From contig NZ_NWSV01000002.1 of the NCBI RefSeq assembly GCF_002531935.1, positions 62,001 to 126,000 on the forward strand: a DNA stretch of 64,000 nucleotides, given 5' to 3'. This document shows positions 43,884 to 53,054 of this stretch, piece after piece; position 1 is the stretch's first letter, and each line of letters starts with the position of its first letter. The position numbers and the translations under genes were made by a program. The notes beneath the pieces are model-generated. The model saw only the letters and a list, made by a program, of their open reading frames with translations. It was not told the origin of the DNA and searched no databases. Source of the stretch: Rhizobium chutanense. Lineage in GTDB: Bacteria; Pseudomonadota; Alphaproteobacteria; Rhizobiales; Rhizobiaceae.

Positions 43884-44231
43884 TCACCCGAACATCCGCA
43901 TACTGCTGAGCCCGAGAATGTCGTTCAGCAGGGCGATCCCCATCCCGACGGCAACGATCGACAATCCGATCAGGAAGAGCCGCCGAGCCTTGTCGTATTT
44001 GAGCGCAAGCAGCGAGTCGCGCGCGAGCAGGTCGGCAAAAACCTTCACCTGAATGGCGATACCGACGGTCAGGAACGCCATCGGCAACAGATCGACACGG
44101 CTCCAGTCATTGGGATTGGACACCCAGAGACTGATGAAGTTGAGGGAGAAACCGAGGATGATCCCGGTCGCCGTCAGCGATCCGTTGCGGAACGTCGCAT
44201 CGATTTTTTCGTCTGGCCCAGGCTCGGACAT
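43884..44231 (-). CDS. Small membrane protein of unknown function
   Basis: A 115-residue protein with the start at 44231 (MSEPGPDEK). It has three hydrophobic segments: ATGIILGFSLNFISLWV, LLPMAFLTVGIAIQVKVFADLL, and RLFLIGLSIVAVGMGIALLNDIL. I do not recognise the family. It converges with uvrD, 21 bases away. GC usage is like its neighbours and third-position bias supports coding. Confidence 0.68.
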   Translation of the reverse strand: MSEPGPDEKIDATFRNGSLTATGIILGFSLNFISLWVSNPNDWSRVDLLPMAFLTVGIAIQVKVFADLLARDSLLALKYDKARRLFLIGLSIVAVGMGIALLNDILGLSSMRMFG

Positions 44232-44627
44232 GGCTTCGCTTCCCGCTTTTGCGCAAGAAAGGCAGAAATCGCTGCGACGAGCAAGATCGATCCGGCGTTG
44301 CCCCGCTGAGAAGACGGACGAAATGCCGCAGCCGCACAAAGCAGGCCGCATCCTCCATCACTCTCCCACAAGCCGTGCCGGCACGATCTCATCCGATAAA
44401 AGGCATAAATTTGCCCGGCTGCGAACACGGAGGCAACCCAAAAAATCCAATATTTTCAATGGAACGATTTTGGTAACCGAAAGGTTAACGCGCGTTGCCC
44501 CGCCTCGTCAATCGCACTTCTCCCCTGTCAAAACGTCGCTTTGACGCTTTCCGCAAATCAGCTTAGCCCGGAGGCTGCCCACCCATGAAAGGCGGGCTTC
44601 ACGACGAACTTTTCGAAGGAGGTTCAA
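44232..44627. other. Intergenic region upstream of the EF-hand gene
   Basis: This 396-base gap has no gene I can support. AT-rich sequence at 44395-44475 precedes the EF-hand gene. TAACC, GAAA, GGTTA (44471-44484) is a small dyad, and AGGAGG at 44617-44622 is the ribosome-binding site for the GTG start at 44628. An antisense reading through the region is not supported. Confidence 0.5.
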
Positions 44628-45128
44628 GTGACCAGTGTTTCATCTCTCGGCAGTACATTAACCCAATACCAGTCTCCGCTTTCAAGCCTCGACAAAAATG
44701 GCGACGGCGTGATTTCGCCGGACGAACTCGCCGCCGCTTCCCAGTCCTCGACAGCGAGCAAGACCTCGACCGACGACAGCGACGACAAAAGCAGCGACAT
44801 CGTCAAGAAGATCACCGCCGACATCCTGTCGCTGATGCTGTCCCTGCAGAAGACCGACGGCAGCGATGATCAGGGTGACGGCAGCGATCAGAGCGACGAC
44901 TCTTCCAAGGGCGTTTTCGCCTCGATGGATACGAATGGCGACGGCAAGTTGACCGAGTCCGAATTCCTCGCCGCCGATACGAGCAGCATCAAAACGTCAG
45001 GCGACAGCGATCCGCTGCTCACCAAGGTGTTGAGCGACATGCAGACAGCGCTTCAGGCCTACAACAATACTTACGGCTCTTCCGCCGTGGCGACCGATAC
45101 CGCAACCGACGACGTGGCGGCGGCCTGA
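44628..45128 (+). CDS. Two-EF-hand calcium-binding protein
   Basis: A 166-residue acidic protein with two EF-hand loops: DKNGDGVISPDE (about residues 22-33) and DTNGDGKLTESE (about 100-111). Both have Asp or Asn at loop positions 1, 3 and 5, Gly at 6 and Glu at 12. Between them is an Asp/Ser-rich segment (STDDSDDKSSD; DGSDDQGDGSDQSDDSSK). There is no signal peptide. The start is GTG with a near-perfect AGGAGG six bases upstream. Rhizobia encode EF-hand proteins such as calsymin, which is exported without a classical signal; whether this is related cannot be told. A hairpin follows the gene. Confidence 0.85.
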   Translation: MTSVSSLGSTLTQYQSPLSSLDKNGDGVISPDELAAASQSSTASKTSTDDSDDKSSDIVKKITADILSLMLSLQKTDGSDDQGDGSDQSDDSSKGVFASMDTNGDGKLTESEFLAADTSSIKTSGDSDPLLTKVLSDMQTALQAYNNTYGSSAVATDTATDDVAAA

Positions 45129-45139
45129 CCAGATGAGAT

Positions 45140-45161
45140 GAGGCTCCGCCGGGGGAGCCTC
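45140..45161 (+). terminator. Hairpin after the EF-hand gene
   Basis: GAGGCTCC (45140-45147), GCCGGG loop, GGAGCCTC (45154-45161) forms an eight-base stem 11 bases after the stop codon. No T-run follows, so it is a weak terminator at best. The rest of the gap to pncA (45162-45444) is AT-richer and shows repeated TTAGCA and CATGTGC words, but nothing I can name. Confidence 0.5.
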
Positions 45162-45444
45162 GATCCATCGATTTGCGAAAGCGCCTTGTCAGGCAGCCTG
45201 GTTTGGCGGCAGTCGCCGCCTCTGTCGGCTTGCAGCTACCTGTGCTCCCTCGTCATTACTGTCCATTTCAACATGAGAGCCACCCCACATTCCCTCAATG
45301 ATTGCATTAGCATGTGCTTTTTCAGCCGTTTGCTACCGTTAGTATCAGAATTAGCACTTGCATGTGCGCTCCCGGAAATTCACTAGTGGATGCGCTCAAT
45401 GTGCTTGGCGTCTTACACTGAAATAAGCGAAGGGATTGGCCTTG

Positions 45445-46071
45445 ATGAAAGCGCTGCTGCTCGTCGACATTCAGAACGGCTTCTGCCCGGGCGGCAATCT
45501 GCCGGTGCCGGATGGCGACAAAGTGGTTCCCATCGCAAACAGCCTGATCGACAGCGGCAAATACGACCTGATCGTCGCCTCGCAGGACTGGCATCCGCCG
45601 GGCCATGGCAGCTTCGCTTCCTCTCATCCGGGCGCGGCTCCCTTCGAGATGGGCGAACTCGCCGGCAAACCGCAGATGATGTGGCCGGACCACTGTATCC
45701 AGGGCACGCGCGATGCAGAACTGCATCCCGCGCTCAAATCGGCAGAGATCGACCTGATCCAGCAGAAGGGCGAAGATCCCGGGATCGACAGTTATTCGGC
45801 CTTCCGCGATAATGATCGGGATGCCTCCACCGGCCTCTCCGACTTCCTCGAGGATCAGGGCATCACCGATCTCGATGTCTGTGGGCTGGCGACCGATTAC
45901 TGCGTCAAGTTCTCCGCGCTCGACGCGCTGGAGATGATGCCCCATGTGCGCGTCCGCTTCATCGAGGATGCCAGCCGCGGCATCTCGCCCGAAGGTGTGG
46001 CGGCCGCGATCGAGGAGATGCGCGCCCATGGCATCGCCATTATCGACAGCGCCAAGATTTTGACCGCCTGA
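45445..46071 (+). CDS. pncA: Nicotinamidase (pyrazinamidase)
   Basis: A 208-residue cysteine hydrolase that converts nicotinamide to nicotinate in NAD salvage. The triad is visible as Asp8 (LLLVDIQNGF), Lys108 (LIQQKGEDPG) and Cys153 (LATDYCVKFSALD). Metal ligands come from DWHPPGH (Asp48, His50) and WPDHC (His83). The length and pattern fit E. coli PncA. I chose the ATG at 45445, with AGGGA nine bases upstream; a TTG nine bases earlier is possible. Single gene. Confidence 0.95.
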   Translation: MKALLLVDIQNGFCPGGNLPVPDGDKVVPIANSLIDSGKYDLIVASQDWHPPGHGSFASSHPGAAPFEMGELAGKPQMMWPDHCIQGTRDAELHPALKSAEIDLIQQKGEDPGIDSYSAFRDNDRDASTGLSDFLEDQGITDLDVCGLATDYCVKFSALDALEMMPHVRVRFIEDASRGISPEGVAAAIEEMRAHGIAIIDSAKILTA

Positions 46072-46243
46072 CATGGAGCGCCCTGCGTCCTTCCGGACGC
46101 ACAAAGGACCTGTCGCCGGGCTGGGCTGGCGATCGCTGACGGAATGATCGCGGCCGCCGAGATCGGCCTGACGGCGTCCGTATTGGGGCGAACGCCCGGG
46201 ACCAACGCCGCGCCAAGCAGGAATTTATTCATCCGCATCGCCT

Positions 46244-47419
46244 ATGAATATCACACATGAGTGCAAGGGGTGCGGGGCAATGGGCGAGATGCGCGGACGC
46301 TTGTCGGAGATATCAAACGTTAAAGCTCGTTGGCACGGCCTGCTGATATCAGTGCTCCGGCCCTCGCGCGATTTCGCTGCCCGGCATTATGACGAGCACC
46401 GGTTCAATTGCCTCATCATGACGCTGGTCACAGGCGTGGCCGGCACCTCCCTCTGGACGTGGGACTTTACCCACGATCCCGTTGGCGCGGCCAATACGGT
46501 TTGGTTACGCCTCGCCACGCTGCCCATCGCATTGCCCTATATCGCAGCGCTTTGGTTGCGGCTCGACCGGCGCCTTGCCCTTGTCGCCGCATTGGTCATG
46601 TTTCTCGGTTGGGAGGCGTGTTTTTTCGTCATCATGGGACGCATCGAAGGCGGGTTCGTCTATGGCCTTGCCGGCTTCATGTACTTCGTCTTCATGCCTC
46701 TCCTGGCGACCCGATGCTTCACATTCGCCAGCAATGCGCTGCTGGTCTTTGCCATTGTCGCCTTTCCGGAAGTGATTGCCATGACGGGTGCCGTCCCGCT
46801 GTTTGCTGCGGACAAATACGCGGCCTTGCTGGTGCCGGCGGGAAACATGAGCATCATCGCTGCCTTTATCATGGCATGGCTTTATGGCGCCAATGACGCT
46901 TTCCGGCAAAAGCTCGAGCTTGAGGCTGCGACCGACGCGCTGACGGGCCTTTCCAACCGGCGGCGTTTCCGCCAGAGGCTTGAAGAAGTAGCGCGGCTGC
47001 AAGGCATGGTCGGCCTTTTGACCCTCGATCTCGATCATTTCAAGCAGGTCAACGACACGATCGGTCACTTCGGCGGTGACGAATTGCTCATTCAGGTCGC
47101 TCAACGCCTGCAAGCCTGCGTCCGCACCGGAGACGAAGTCGCCCGCCTGGGTGGAGACGAGTTCGCAGTCATCCTCGGCGGGGAAATAAATGAGCGCGAA
47201 GCGCGTCTCGTCGCCGAGAGGATGCTGGCGGCACTCGAGCGGCCGTTTTCGATCAGCGGCGAGAACTTGACGATTTCAGCCAGCATCGGGGTGTCGATCC
47301 GGCCGACCCACGACGGTACTGTGACGCAGATCTACGAAATTGCCGATGCCGCCATGTATGCGGTCAAGGCTAAGGGGCGGCGGGGATACGGCTTTGACGC
47401 GGTCAAGACGGCGGTCTGA
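46244..47419 (+). CDS. Membrane-bound diguanylate cyclase (GGDEF)
   Basis: A 391-residue protein. Residues about 55-215 hold about six hydrophobic helices (for example LVTGVAGTSLWTWDF and LLVFAIVAFPEVIAMTGAV). The cytoplasmic GGDEF domain starts at about 228 (ATDALTGLSNRRRF; LTLDLDHFKQVNDTIGHFGGDELL). The active-site GGDEF is at 303-307 (RLGGDEFAV), and RTGD at 294-297, five residues before it, is the inhibitory I-site that binds product c-di-GMP. The enzyme makes c-di-GMP, which in rhizobia shifts cells toward surface attachment. The membrane part would be a sensor; the signal is unknown. Confidence 0.95.
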   Translation: MNITHECKGCGAMGEMRGRLSEISNVKARWHGLLISVLRPSRDFAARHYDEHRFNCLIMTLVTGVAGTSLWTWDFTHDPVGAANTVWLRLATLPIALPYIAALWLRLDRRLALVAALVMFLGWEACFFVIMGRIEGGFVYGLAGFMYFVFMPLLATRCFTFASNALLVFAIVAFPEVIAMTGAVPLFAADKYAALLVPAGNMSIIAAFIMAWLYGANDAFRQKLELEAATDALTGLSNRRRFRQRLEEVARLQGMVGLLTLDLDHFKQVNDTIGHFGGDELLIQVAQRLQACVRTGDEVARLGGDEFAVILGGEINEREARLVAERMLAALERPFSISGENLTISASIGVSIRPTHDGTVTQIYEIADAAMYAVKAKGRRGYGFDAVKTAV

Positions 47420-47537
47420 GAAAAATCCCCTTTGGCGACTTCTCGCAGTCACAATGCCGGCGGTGGGCGCCTAAACGTAAGAATGCAGTTAGGCGCCGAC
47501 GAGCGAAAAATTGAAGCTGAGAAGGCTGACCGCCACC

Positions 47538-49127
47538 TTATTTCAGGAGATAGGCGTCGTACGTCTCATCGCTCCCGGCGACCGGACCGAAGCGTTTGAC
47601 GAGGTCGGCTGCGCTCAGGAAAGCTGCAATCTCCTCCGGCGTCAGCGACAACCGCCAGACGTAGCTCTCACGCAAGGAGACGGGTGCATTAATCTGATCA
47701 AGTCGCTGCGAAAGAAGAACGATAACAGGTACGTGCTCGCTCTGTCGCAGCCGGCGTGCCGTTTGCAGAACATCGGTAAGGCTGAGCGAAAGCCGCGCGT
47801 TGCGGGTATATCGTACGATGGCGCCGAACCGCTCCTCCCGCATCAGATAAGTGCGATTGGAAACATAATAAGGCAAGGCTTCCACGAGATAGTCGGGATC
47901 GGCCACGATGATCGCATCCTTGAGATCAGGGCGCGATTGAATGAACGCACCGAAATCCTTGCTTCGGCTCAAGGGGATTTCGGCGACGAAGGCCCGATTG
48001 AGTTTCTCGAGACCGGACGCAGCCTGTAGCGCCAACAACAGCAGGAAGCATAGACGCCCTAGCTTTACGATGCCGCCAGCAGCCGCCACGCCGGTAACGC
48101 CCGCCTTTTCGCGCTGGAAGTGTGCAGTGGCTGTGATCGCGATCATGAAAACCAGCCAGAGCGCCTGATGTCTGTATCCGCCGGGATAGACGAGCGTAAA
48201 AAGCAGCGAAAGCCCTAGAAGAACGAGTGCCGCTGCGATCATCGCCGGCGGCCGGTTCGCCAGCGCCAACAGACTGCCGTAGACGAGCGCGGACATCAAC
48301 GTCGCGAAAATACGGGAAGCCAACGGATAGGCCACGATCAGTTCGAGGATCCTGTCGGGATAGAACTCCATAAAATGCGAACTGGGCGCCGCAAGAGCGC
48401 CAAGGGCCAGCAAAGCGAAACTCTTGCCGGCGAGATCGTTCTGTCCCGTATCGTTGAAGGTCGGGTAGACTGTCACGAAACATAAAACAATTCCAACCGC
48501 GGCGATGGCAGCGGCCGTTGCCAGGGCCCGATATTCCGTCACGGAAGGCCTTGGTCGCGCCAGAATCAAATCGAAAAACCAATAGGCAAGGAAGCCGCCG
48601 ACGAGGACGACCGAATGGACGTTGGTGTTTGCCAGCAGGGCAAACAACAGACCAGGCAATATCCCGTTGCGTGTCCCTTTCTCCCAACTCAGCACGATGA
48701 GGAAAACTATAAGCATGCTGATGCCGTAATTTCGCGACATCGCGGCATAGTCGAAAATCAGAAAACTGCTGCACAACGACAACAGCATGATGGAAAGCGG
48801 CAGGTTCAGCCTAAAAACAAGGAGATAAGCCGCAGCTGCCGCAATCGTCAGCGCGAGGATCTTCAGGACGATCGGTGAGCCGACCACGATATAGGCGGCG
48901 CGCAGCAGGATATACCAGAGAGCAGGATGACCCTCGCCATGCATCTGGCGAAGCATATCGATGAAATTGTCCCCCTGAAGGGCGAGTGACAATGCACGAA
49001 CCTCGTCACGCCAGACTGTTTCGGACCAGCAAAGCGCAGACGCCACCGCAAGCCAGGCCATAAAGATCAGGGCCTTGCCGAACTTGGCCGATCGAGTTTC
49101 ACCGATAATAGACACCATCAAGGCCAA
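47538..49127 (-). CDS. Polytopic membrane protein, GT-C glycosyltransferase-like
   Basis: A 529-residue protein with 10-12 hydrophobic helices. Early after the first helix lies WRDEVRALSLALQGDNFIDMLRQMHGEGHPALWYILLRAAY, with the D-E and later E-x-H-P-x-L features of the PMT/ArnT-like GT-C fold. These transfer sugar from a lipid carrier on the outer side of the inner membrane. The C-terminal part (GAFIQSRPDLKDAIIVADPDYLVEALPYYVSNRTYLMREERF) would be the periplasmic domain. Closest assignment is the general GT-C class; the acceptor is unknown. Single gene; the context gives no clue. Confidence 0.68.
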   Translation of the reverse strand: MALMVSIIGETRSAKFGKALIFMAWLAVASALCWSETVWRDEVRALSLALQGDNFIDMLRQMHGEGHPALWYILLRAAYIVVGSPIVLKILALTIAAAAAYLLVFRLNLPLSIMLLSLCSSFLIFDYAAMSRNYGISMLIVFLIVLSWEKGTRNGILPGLLFALLANTNVHSVVLVGGFLAYWFFDLILARPRPSVTEYRALATAAAIAAVGIVLCFVTVYPTFNDTGQNDLAGKSFALLALGALAAPSSHFMEFYPDRILELIVAYPLASRIFATLMSALVYGSLLALANRPPAMIAAALVLLGLSLLFTLVYPGGYRHQALWLVFMIAITATAHFQREKAGVTGVAAAGGIVKLGRLCFLLLLALQAASGLEKLNRAFVAEIPLSRSKDFGAFIQSRPDLKDAIIVADPDYLVEALPYYVSNRTYLMREERFGAIVRYTRNARLSLSLTDVLQTARRLRQSEHVPVIVLLSQRLDQINAPVSLRESYVWRLSLTPEEIAAFLSAADLVKRFGPVAGSDETYDAYLLK

Positions 49128-49219
49128 GCAGCACGCAACCCAGTGAACGAAAGCATGACGACCGTATCGGCGCGGAAATAATTTGGCGTTAAGTGTCGGC
49201 CTGAGTTGATTTTAGGAAG

Positions 49220-49465
49220 CTAGAATTTTCTTTCCCTCTCAAGAAGGTCAATATCCTCGGCGACATCTTCCATCCTCGCCAGCAAGGCGGCTTGGGCGTC
49301 CCTTAAGCCTCGATTGTAGAAGTCCGGCCCGATCTGCTGGGCGAAGAAATCGAGCAGGAATTCGGCCGGCAATGCGCCGATAGGGTCGAGCTCCCGGTCG
49401 AAATAAGCGCGGATGCGCGAAACGAGCTCAGCCTTTTCTTCCTTGGAAAATTCGATCTTTTTCAT
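49220..49465 (-). CDS. DUF2164-family small protein
   Basis: An 81-residue protein (MKKIEFSKEEKAELVSRIRAYFDRELDPIGALPAEFLLDFFAQQIGPDFYNRGLRDAQAALLARM pattern). The E-L-D-x-I-G-x-L-P-A-x-F-L-L-D-F and G-P-x-F-Y-N-x-G-L-x-D-A runs are the DUF2164 signature. No function is known. Single gene, usual length for the family. Confidence 0.88.
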   Translation of the reverse strand: MKKIEFSKEEKAELVSRIRAYFDRELDPIGALPAEFLLDFFAQQIGPDFYNRGLRDAQAALLARMEDVAEDIDLLERERKF

Positions 49466-49597
49466 GCGTGCCTCTTTGCCGGATGCGCTCAGGACTTTGA
49501 TGGTTCAGCGAAATCGATTGGTCAATCAACGAAATTCAATTGCCGCCGCAGGCCTTAGATCATAAGGAAAACCCGAATTTCCAACAGGATCACCCAC

Positions 49598-50329
49598 ATG
49601 AATCGCGCCGACTTTGTTGAAGGTTTGCGGGGCGGCTCGGCCGTTGCGCTGGCATCGGCGCCCTTTGGCGCCCTGTTCGGCGCTCTTGCGGTCGAAAACG
49701 GCATGTCGCTCGCAGAGGCCGCCTTCATGAGCGCCACCGTCTATGCCGGAGCCAGCCAGATGGTCGGCATCGAACTCTTCGGCCATAACGTCCATGCCTG
49801 GCTGATCGTGCTGTCGATCCTCGCCGTCAATTTCCGTCATGTGCTCTATTCGGCGGCCTTGGCGCGCTACATCGGCCATTTCACACCGCTGCAGAAATTC
49901 TTCACATTCTTCCTGCTCGTCGATCCGCAATTTGCCGAGGCCGCCAAGCGTAGCGAAACCGGCCGGCCGTTGACCTTCGCCTGGTATTTCGGCTTCGGCA
50001 TCATCATCTACATCCCCTGGATCCTCATCAGCATCGCCGGCGGCGTGCTCGGCAAATTCATCGGCGACCCCAAGGCGATTGGTCTCGATATCCTGCTGCC
50101 GGCCTATTTCCTCGGCATCGTCCTCGGCTTCCGCAAGCGCGATAATTTCCTGCCGGTGGCGCTCGTCAGCGCCGTGGCATCCGTGCTCGCCTATCGCTAT
50201 GTCGGCTCACCCTGGCATGTCAGCCTGGGGGCTGCTGCCGGCATCGTGCTTGCCGCCTTGCTGTCGCCGCCGCCGAAAGAGCTGGATCTCGAAGCCGACG
50301 CGCTTCAATCCGAAGTGCACGAGGTCTGA
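49598..50329 (+). CDS. azlC: AzlC-family branched-chain amino-acid exporter, large subunit
   Basis: A 243-residue membrane protein. The N-terminus (FVEGLRGGSAVALASAPFGALFGALAVENGMSLAEAAFMSATVYAGASQMVGIELF) is the AzlC signature. It works with AzlD to export branched-chain amino acids or analogues. The small-subunit gene follows after three bases, so the two are one operon. A trailing acidic segment (KELDLEADALQSEVHEV) is cytoplasmic. Confidence 0.92.
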   Translation: MNRADFVEGLRGGSAVALASAPFGALFGALAVENGMSLAEAAFMSATVYAGASQMVGIELFGHNVHAWLIVLSILAVNFRHVLYSAALARYIGHFTPLQKFFTFFLLVDPQFAEAAKRSETGRPLTFAWYFGFGIIIYIPWILISIAGGVLGKFIGDPKAIGLDILLPAYFLGIVLGFRKRDNFLPVALVSAVASVLAYRYVGSPWHVSLGAAAGIVLAALLSPPPKELDLEADALQSEVHEV

Positions 50330-50332
50330 GCC

Positions 50333-50641
50333 ATGGAATTCGATCTTCACATGGCGCTTGTCATCCTCGCCGCAGCAGCAGCCACCTTCGCCACCCGCAT
50401 CGGCGGCTATATCCTCATCACCCGGATGAAGAGCATTCCGCCACGTATGGAAGCGGCGCTGAACGCCGTGCCGGCCGCCGTGCTGACGACGCTGGTCGCA
50501 CCGGCCTTCTTCATCGGCGGATGGGAATCGAAGCTGGCGCTGATCGTCGCCCTCTTCGTCGGCCTGCGCTTCAGCCATACATGGATGCTGGTTGCCGCCT
50601 GGATCGTCGTGATGATCTGGCGCCATGCCGGCGGCTTCTGA
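50333..50641 (+). CDS. azlD: AzlD-family branched-chain amino-acid exporter, small subunit
   Basis: A 102-residue protein of about four hydrophobic helices (AAAATFATRIGGYILITRMKSIPPRMEAALNAVPAAVLTTLVAPAFF), matching the AzlD family (about 100-110 residues). It is the partner of AzlC, immediately upstream. The gene ends 12 bases before the convergent peptidase stop codon. Confidence 0.9.
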   Translation: MEFDLHMALVILAAAAATFATRIGGYILITRMKSIPPRMEAALNAVPAAVLTTLVAPAFFIGGWESKLALIVALFVGLRFSHTWMLVAAWIVVMIWRHAGGF

Positions 50642-50653
50642 GCCAGTATTCTC

Positions 50654-52489
50654 CTAATACTCCAGCGGCAGCGTGGCGTTTTCGAGCCATGCCCTGATAT
50701 CGCGATCGTGGATCAGCGGCATCAGCGCCTCGCATGTGCGGCGGTGATAGTCGTTGAACCAGTGCAACTCGTCGTGGGTCAGAAGCTCAGGAATGACGAG
50801 ACTGCGGTCGATCGGGCAGAAGGTCAGCGTTTCGAAGCCGAGCATAGGCGCATCGCCGCCATCGATCTCCTCGGCGCCGCGCACATAGACCAGGTTCTCG
50901 ATGCGGATGCCGAAGCTGCCGGGCCGATAATAACCCGGCTCGTTGGAAAGGATCATGCCGGGCAGCAGTTCGTGCGTCGAAAGCCTGGAAATGCGCTGTG
51001 GCCCCTCATGCACCGAGAGATAAGAGCCGACGCCATGGCCCGTACCATGAGCGAAATCGGCGCCGGCCCGCCACAGAGCGATGCGCGCCAGCGGATCGAG
51101 GTCGCAGCCGCGCGTACCCTTCGGGAAACGCGCCGTACTGATCTGGATCATCCCCTTCAGCACCAGCGTGAAGAAGCGCCGATGCTCTTCCGAGACCGTA
51201 CCAATGCCGACGGTGCGGGTGATGTCGGTCGTGCCGTTGATATATTGCGCGCCGGAATCGATCAGGAAGAGTTCGCCCGCCTCGATCATCCGGTTGGTCT
51301 CGGTCGTCACCCGGTAATGCATGATCGCCGCATGTTCGCCGGCGCCCGAAATCGTGTCGAAGGAAAGATCCTTCAGCGGGTTCTGCATGCTCTCGCCGAC
51401 GCGAGCCCGCGTCGCTTCGAGATATTCGGCGGCGGCGATTTCGTTCACCGTGCCGGGCTTCGTTTGTGATAGCCAATAGAGGAATTCCACCATCGCCGCC
51501 CCGTCCTGCAGGTGCGCGGCCGCCGAGCCGTTGATCTCGACGTCGTTTTTCACCGCGCGCGGCAGCTTGGCGGGGTCGGCGCCTTCCACCACCTCGCCGC
51601 CGGCCTTGCGGATGATCTCAGCCAGCGCGTAGGAGGCGATATCGGGATCGATCAATATGCGGCCGCCGTCCCTGGAAACGGCGGAAAGCCTCTCTTCCAG
51701 CGCCGAGGGCGGCAGCTGCGTCGAGATCTGCCCGAGATAGGCTTCGGGCGCGATGCCAGTCTTGCGCTTGTCGAGGAAAAGCTCAGCCCGCCCGTCGGCA
51801 TGGATGATGGCGCGCGCCAAGGGATGTGGCGTGTGAGGCACATCGGCGCCACGGATATTGAAAGTCCAGGCGACCGAGGAAGGATCGGCGATCAGCACTG
51901 CAGAAAGGTTCTTCTTCGAAAGATCGGCTGCGATCGTCGCGATCTTGTCGCTTGCCAGCACGCCTGCCTGGGCGACGTTCTGGATGCTGACGGCGCCGAG
52001 CGGCTCGGCCGGCCGGTCGCTCCAGAGCCTGTCGAGCGGGTTATGCGGCAGGAAGACCAGCGCCCCGCCGATCTGCGAAAGCGCCCCTTCCAGACGACGC
52101 ACCTCGGCACCGGCATGCAGCCAGGGATCGATGCCGAGTCGCAGGCCCTTGGCGCCGTTGGCGCCCAGCCAGAGATGCGGCGGCTCATTGACGAGATCGC
52201 CGCCCGTAAAGACCGAACCGTCGACCTGTTCGGCAAGCTGCGTCACATAACGCCCGTCGACGAAGACGATTGCCTGCGTGCGCAGGATCAGCGCAATGCC
52301 GGCTGAACCCGTGAAGCCCGTCAGCCATGCCAGGCGTTCCGAACATGCCGGAACATATTCGCCATTGAACTCATCGGCGCGCGGCACAAGGAAGGCGTCG
52401 ATGCCGAGCGAATCGAAAGCAGCGCGCAGCGCCGATACGCGATCCCTGCCGAAATGCGGCGTGGAAGTGACCTCGAAAGACTGGAACAT
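50654..52489 (-). CDS. Xaa-Pro aminopeptidase (M24B)
   Basis: A 611-residue peptidase of the long (three-domain) aminopeptidase P type. The two N-terminal creatinase-like domains precede the catalytic domain. The metal ligands are seen in order: Asp in LIDSGAQYINGTTDITRTV (two), His in HGTGHGVGSYLSVHEGP, Glu in LSNEPGYYRPG and Glu in IRIENLVYV. It cleaves the N-terminal residue of peptides with proline in second position. Long forms like this resemble eukaryotic cytosolic APP and occur in rhizobia. Start at 52489. Confidence 0.94.
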   Translation of the reverse strand: MFQSFEVTSTPHFGRDRVSALRAAFDSLGIDAFLVPRADEFNGEYVPACSERLAWLTGFTGSAGIALILRTQAIVFVDGRYVTQLAEQVDGSVFTGGDLVNEPPHLWLGANGAKGLRLGIDPWLHAGAEVRRLEGALSQIGGALVFLPHNPLDRLWSDRPAEPLGAVSIQNVAQAGVLASDKIATIAADLSKKNLSAVLIADPSSVAWTFNIRGADVPHTPHPLARAIIHADGRAELFLDKRKTGIAPEAYLGQISTQLPPSALEERLSAVSRDGGRILIDPDIASYALAEIIRKAGGEVVEGADPAKLPRAVKNDVEINGSAAAHLQDGAAMVEFLYWLSQTKPGTVNEIAAAEYLEATRARVGESMQNPLKDLSFDTISGAGEHAAIMHYRVTTETNRMIEAGELFLIDSGAQYINGTTDITRTVGIGTVSEEHRRFFTLVLKGMIQISTARFPKGTRGCDLDPLARIALWRAGADFAHGTGHGVGSYLSVHEGPQRISRLSTHELLPGMILSNEPGYYRPGSFGIRIENLVYVRGAEEIDGGDAPMLGFETLTFCPIDRSLVIPELLTHDELHWFNDYHRRTCEALMPLIHDRDIRAWLENATLPLEY

Positions 52490-52641
52490 GCTGGAAAACC
52501 CGAATGGTTGAGACGAATCCGGTTAAGGGGATGCCAGCCATGTTATCGAAATTTCAACCGATGGGGAGAAAAAGCGACGAAACGAGTCGAAACCCCTTGG
52601 CCACTCAACATTTTGACAGAACTGTGACGCCAAAAGTTAAT

Positions 52642-52658
52642 TTGGCACGCTTTATGCA
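52642..52658 (+). promoter_or_regulatory. Candidate sigma54 (RpoN) promoter
   Basis: TTGGCACG (52642-52649), four bases, ATGCA (52654-52658). The GG and GC pairs (52644-52645 and 52656-52657) have exactly the -24/-12 spacing of the consensus TGGCACG-N4-TTGCW, with one departure (A for T in the -12 box). Transcription would begin near 52669, about 100 bases before the small ORF at 52768. An alternative is TATATA at 52713-52718, with no good -35 box. A search with a position-weight matrix would show how unusual the match is. Confidence 0.5.
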
Positions 52659-52767
52659 TTGGCCGCATGGCTCCCATGAGCGAAACCCTCTGCCTCCGCA
52701 TTTCAGAATAGCTATATAAGCGTCATCGAACGGTTCGCGATGAACCGGCAACAAAGGATTTTTTGAA

Positions 52768-52941
52768 ATGACCGCCTCTCTCTCGCGCTTCGCATATGGC
52801 AGCCCGGTGCAGGCTGGCGAACGCCAGACCGTACGTCACGTGATCGGCGCCCGCCGCCCGCAGAATGAGGACAGCCTCAAGCTGCTCGGCGCCGGCCAGC
52901 GCGCCGCACGCCACAAGGGCGCCCCCAGCTACGCGTTCTAA
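52768..52941 (+). CDS. Small 57-residue protein of unknown function
   Basis: ATG at 52768 with AAAGGA upstream, TAA at 52939-52941. The protein starts MTASLSRFAYGSPVQAGERQ and ends GQRAARHKGAPSYAF. It is basic, with many alanines and no hydrophobic stretch. Third positions are mostly G or C, which supports coding. It sits alone, with its own candidate promoter upstream and a strong terminator after it, so it is a self-contained transcription unit. I do not recognise it. The alternative is that the transcript is a small RNA and the ORF is incidental. Confidence 0.65.
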   Translation: MTASLSRFAYGSPVQAGERQTVRHVIGARRPQNEDSLKLLGAGQRAARHKGAPSYAF

Positions 52942-53054
52942 GTCTGAAAGCCCGTCCGTCTCCTCCCTCCCGGACCGGCCTATTGGAACGCAGTAGAGCT
53001 CGCTCGAGCCCTCCTCCCCTTGAGCTCGCGAGCATTGACCGGATAGACCGGTCC

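Noticed and set aside
44174..44428. Minus-strand 84-residue frame upstream of the small membrane protein
   Set aside because: It overlaps the membrane protein gene in another frame and has no motif or ribosome-binding site.
45330..45380. TTAGCACTTG near 45352, resembling a half of the CIRCE heat-shock operator (TTAGCACTC)
   Set aside because: The second arm GAGTGCTAA is not present at nine bases distance, and no chaperone gene follows.
45897..46238. Minus-strand frame beginning with a signal-like MRMNKFLLGAALVPGV over the end of pncA
   Set aside because: It runs mostly through the antisense of pncA and loses any sensible composition after 20 residues. A remnant cannot be excluded, but there is no support.
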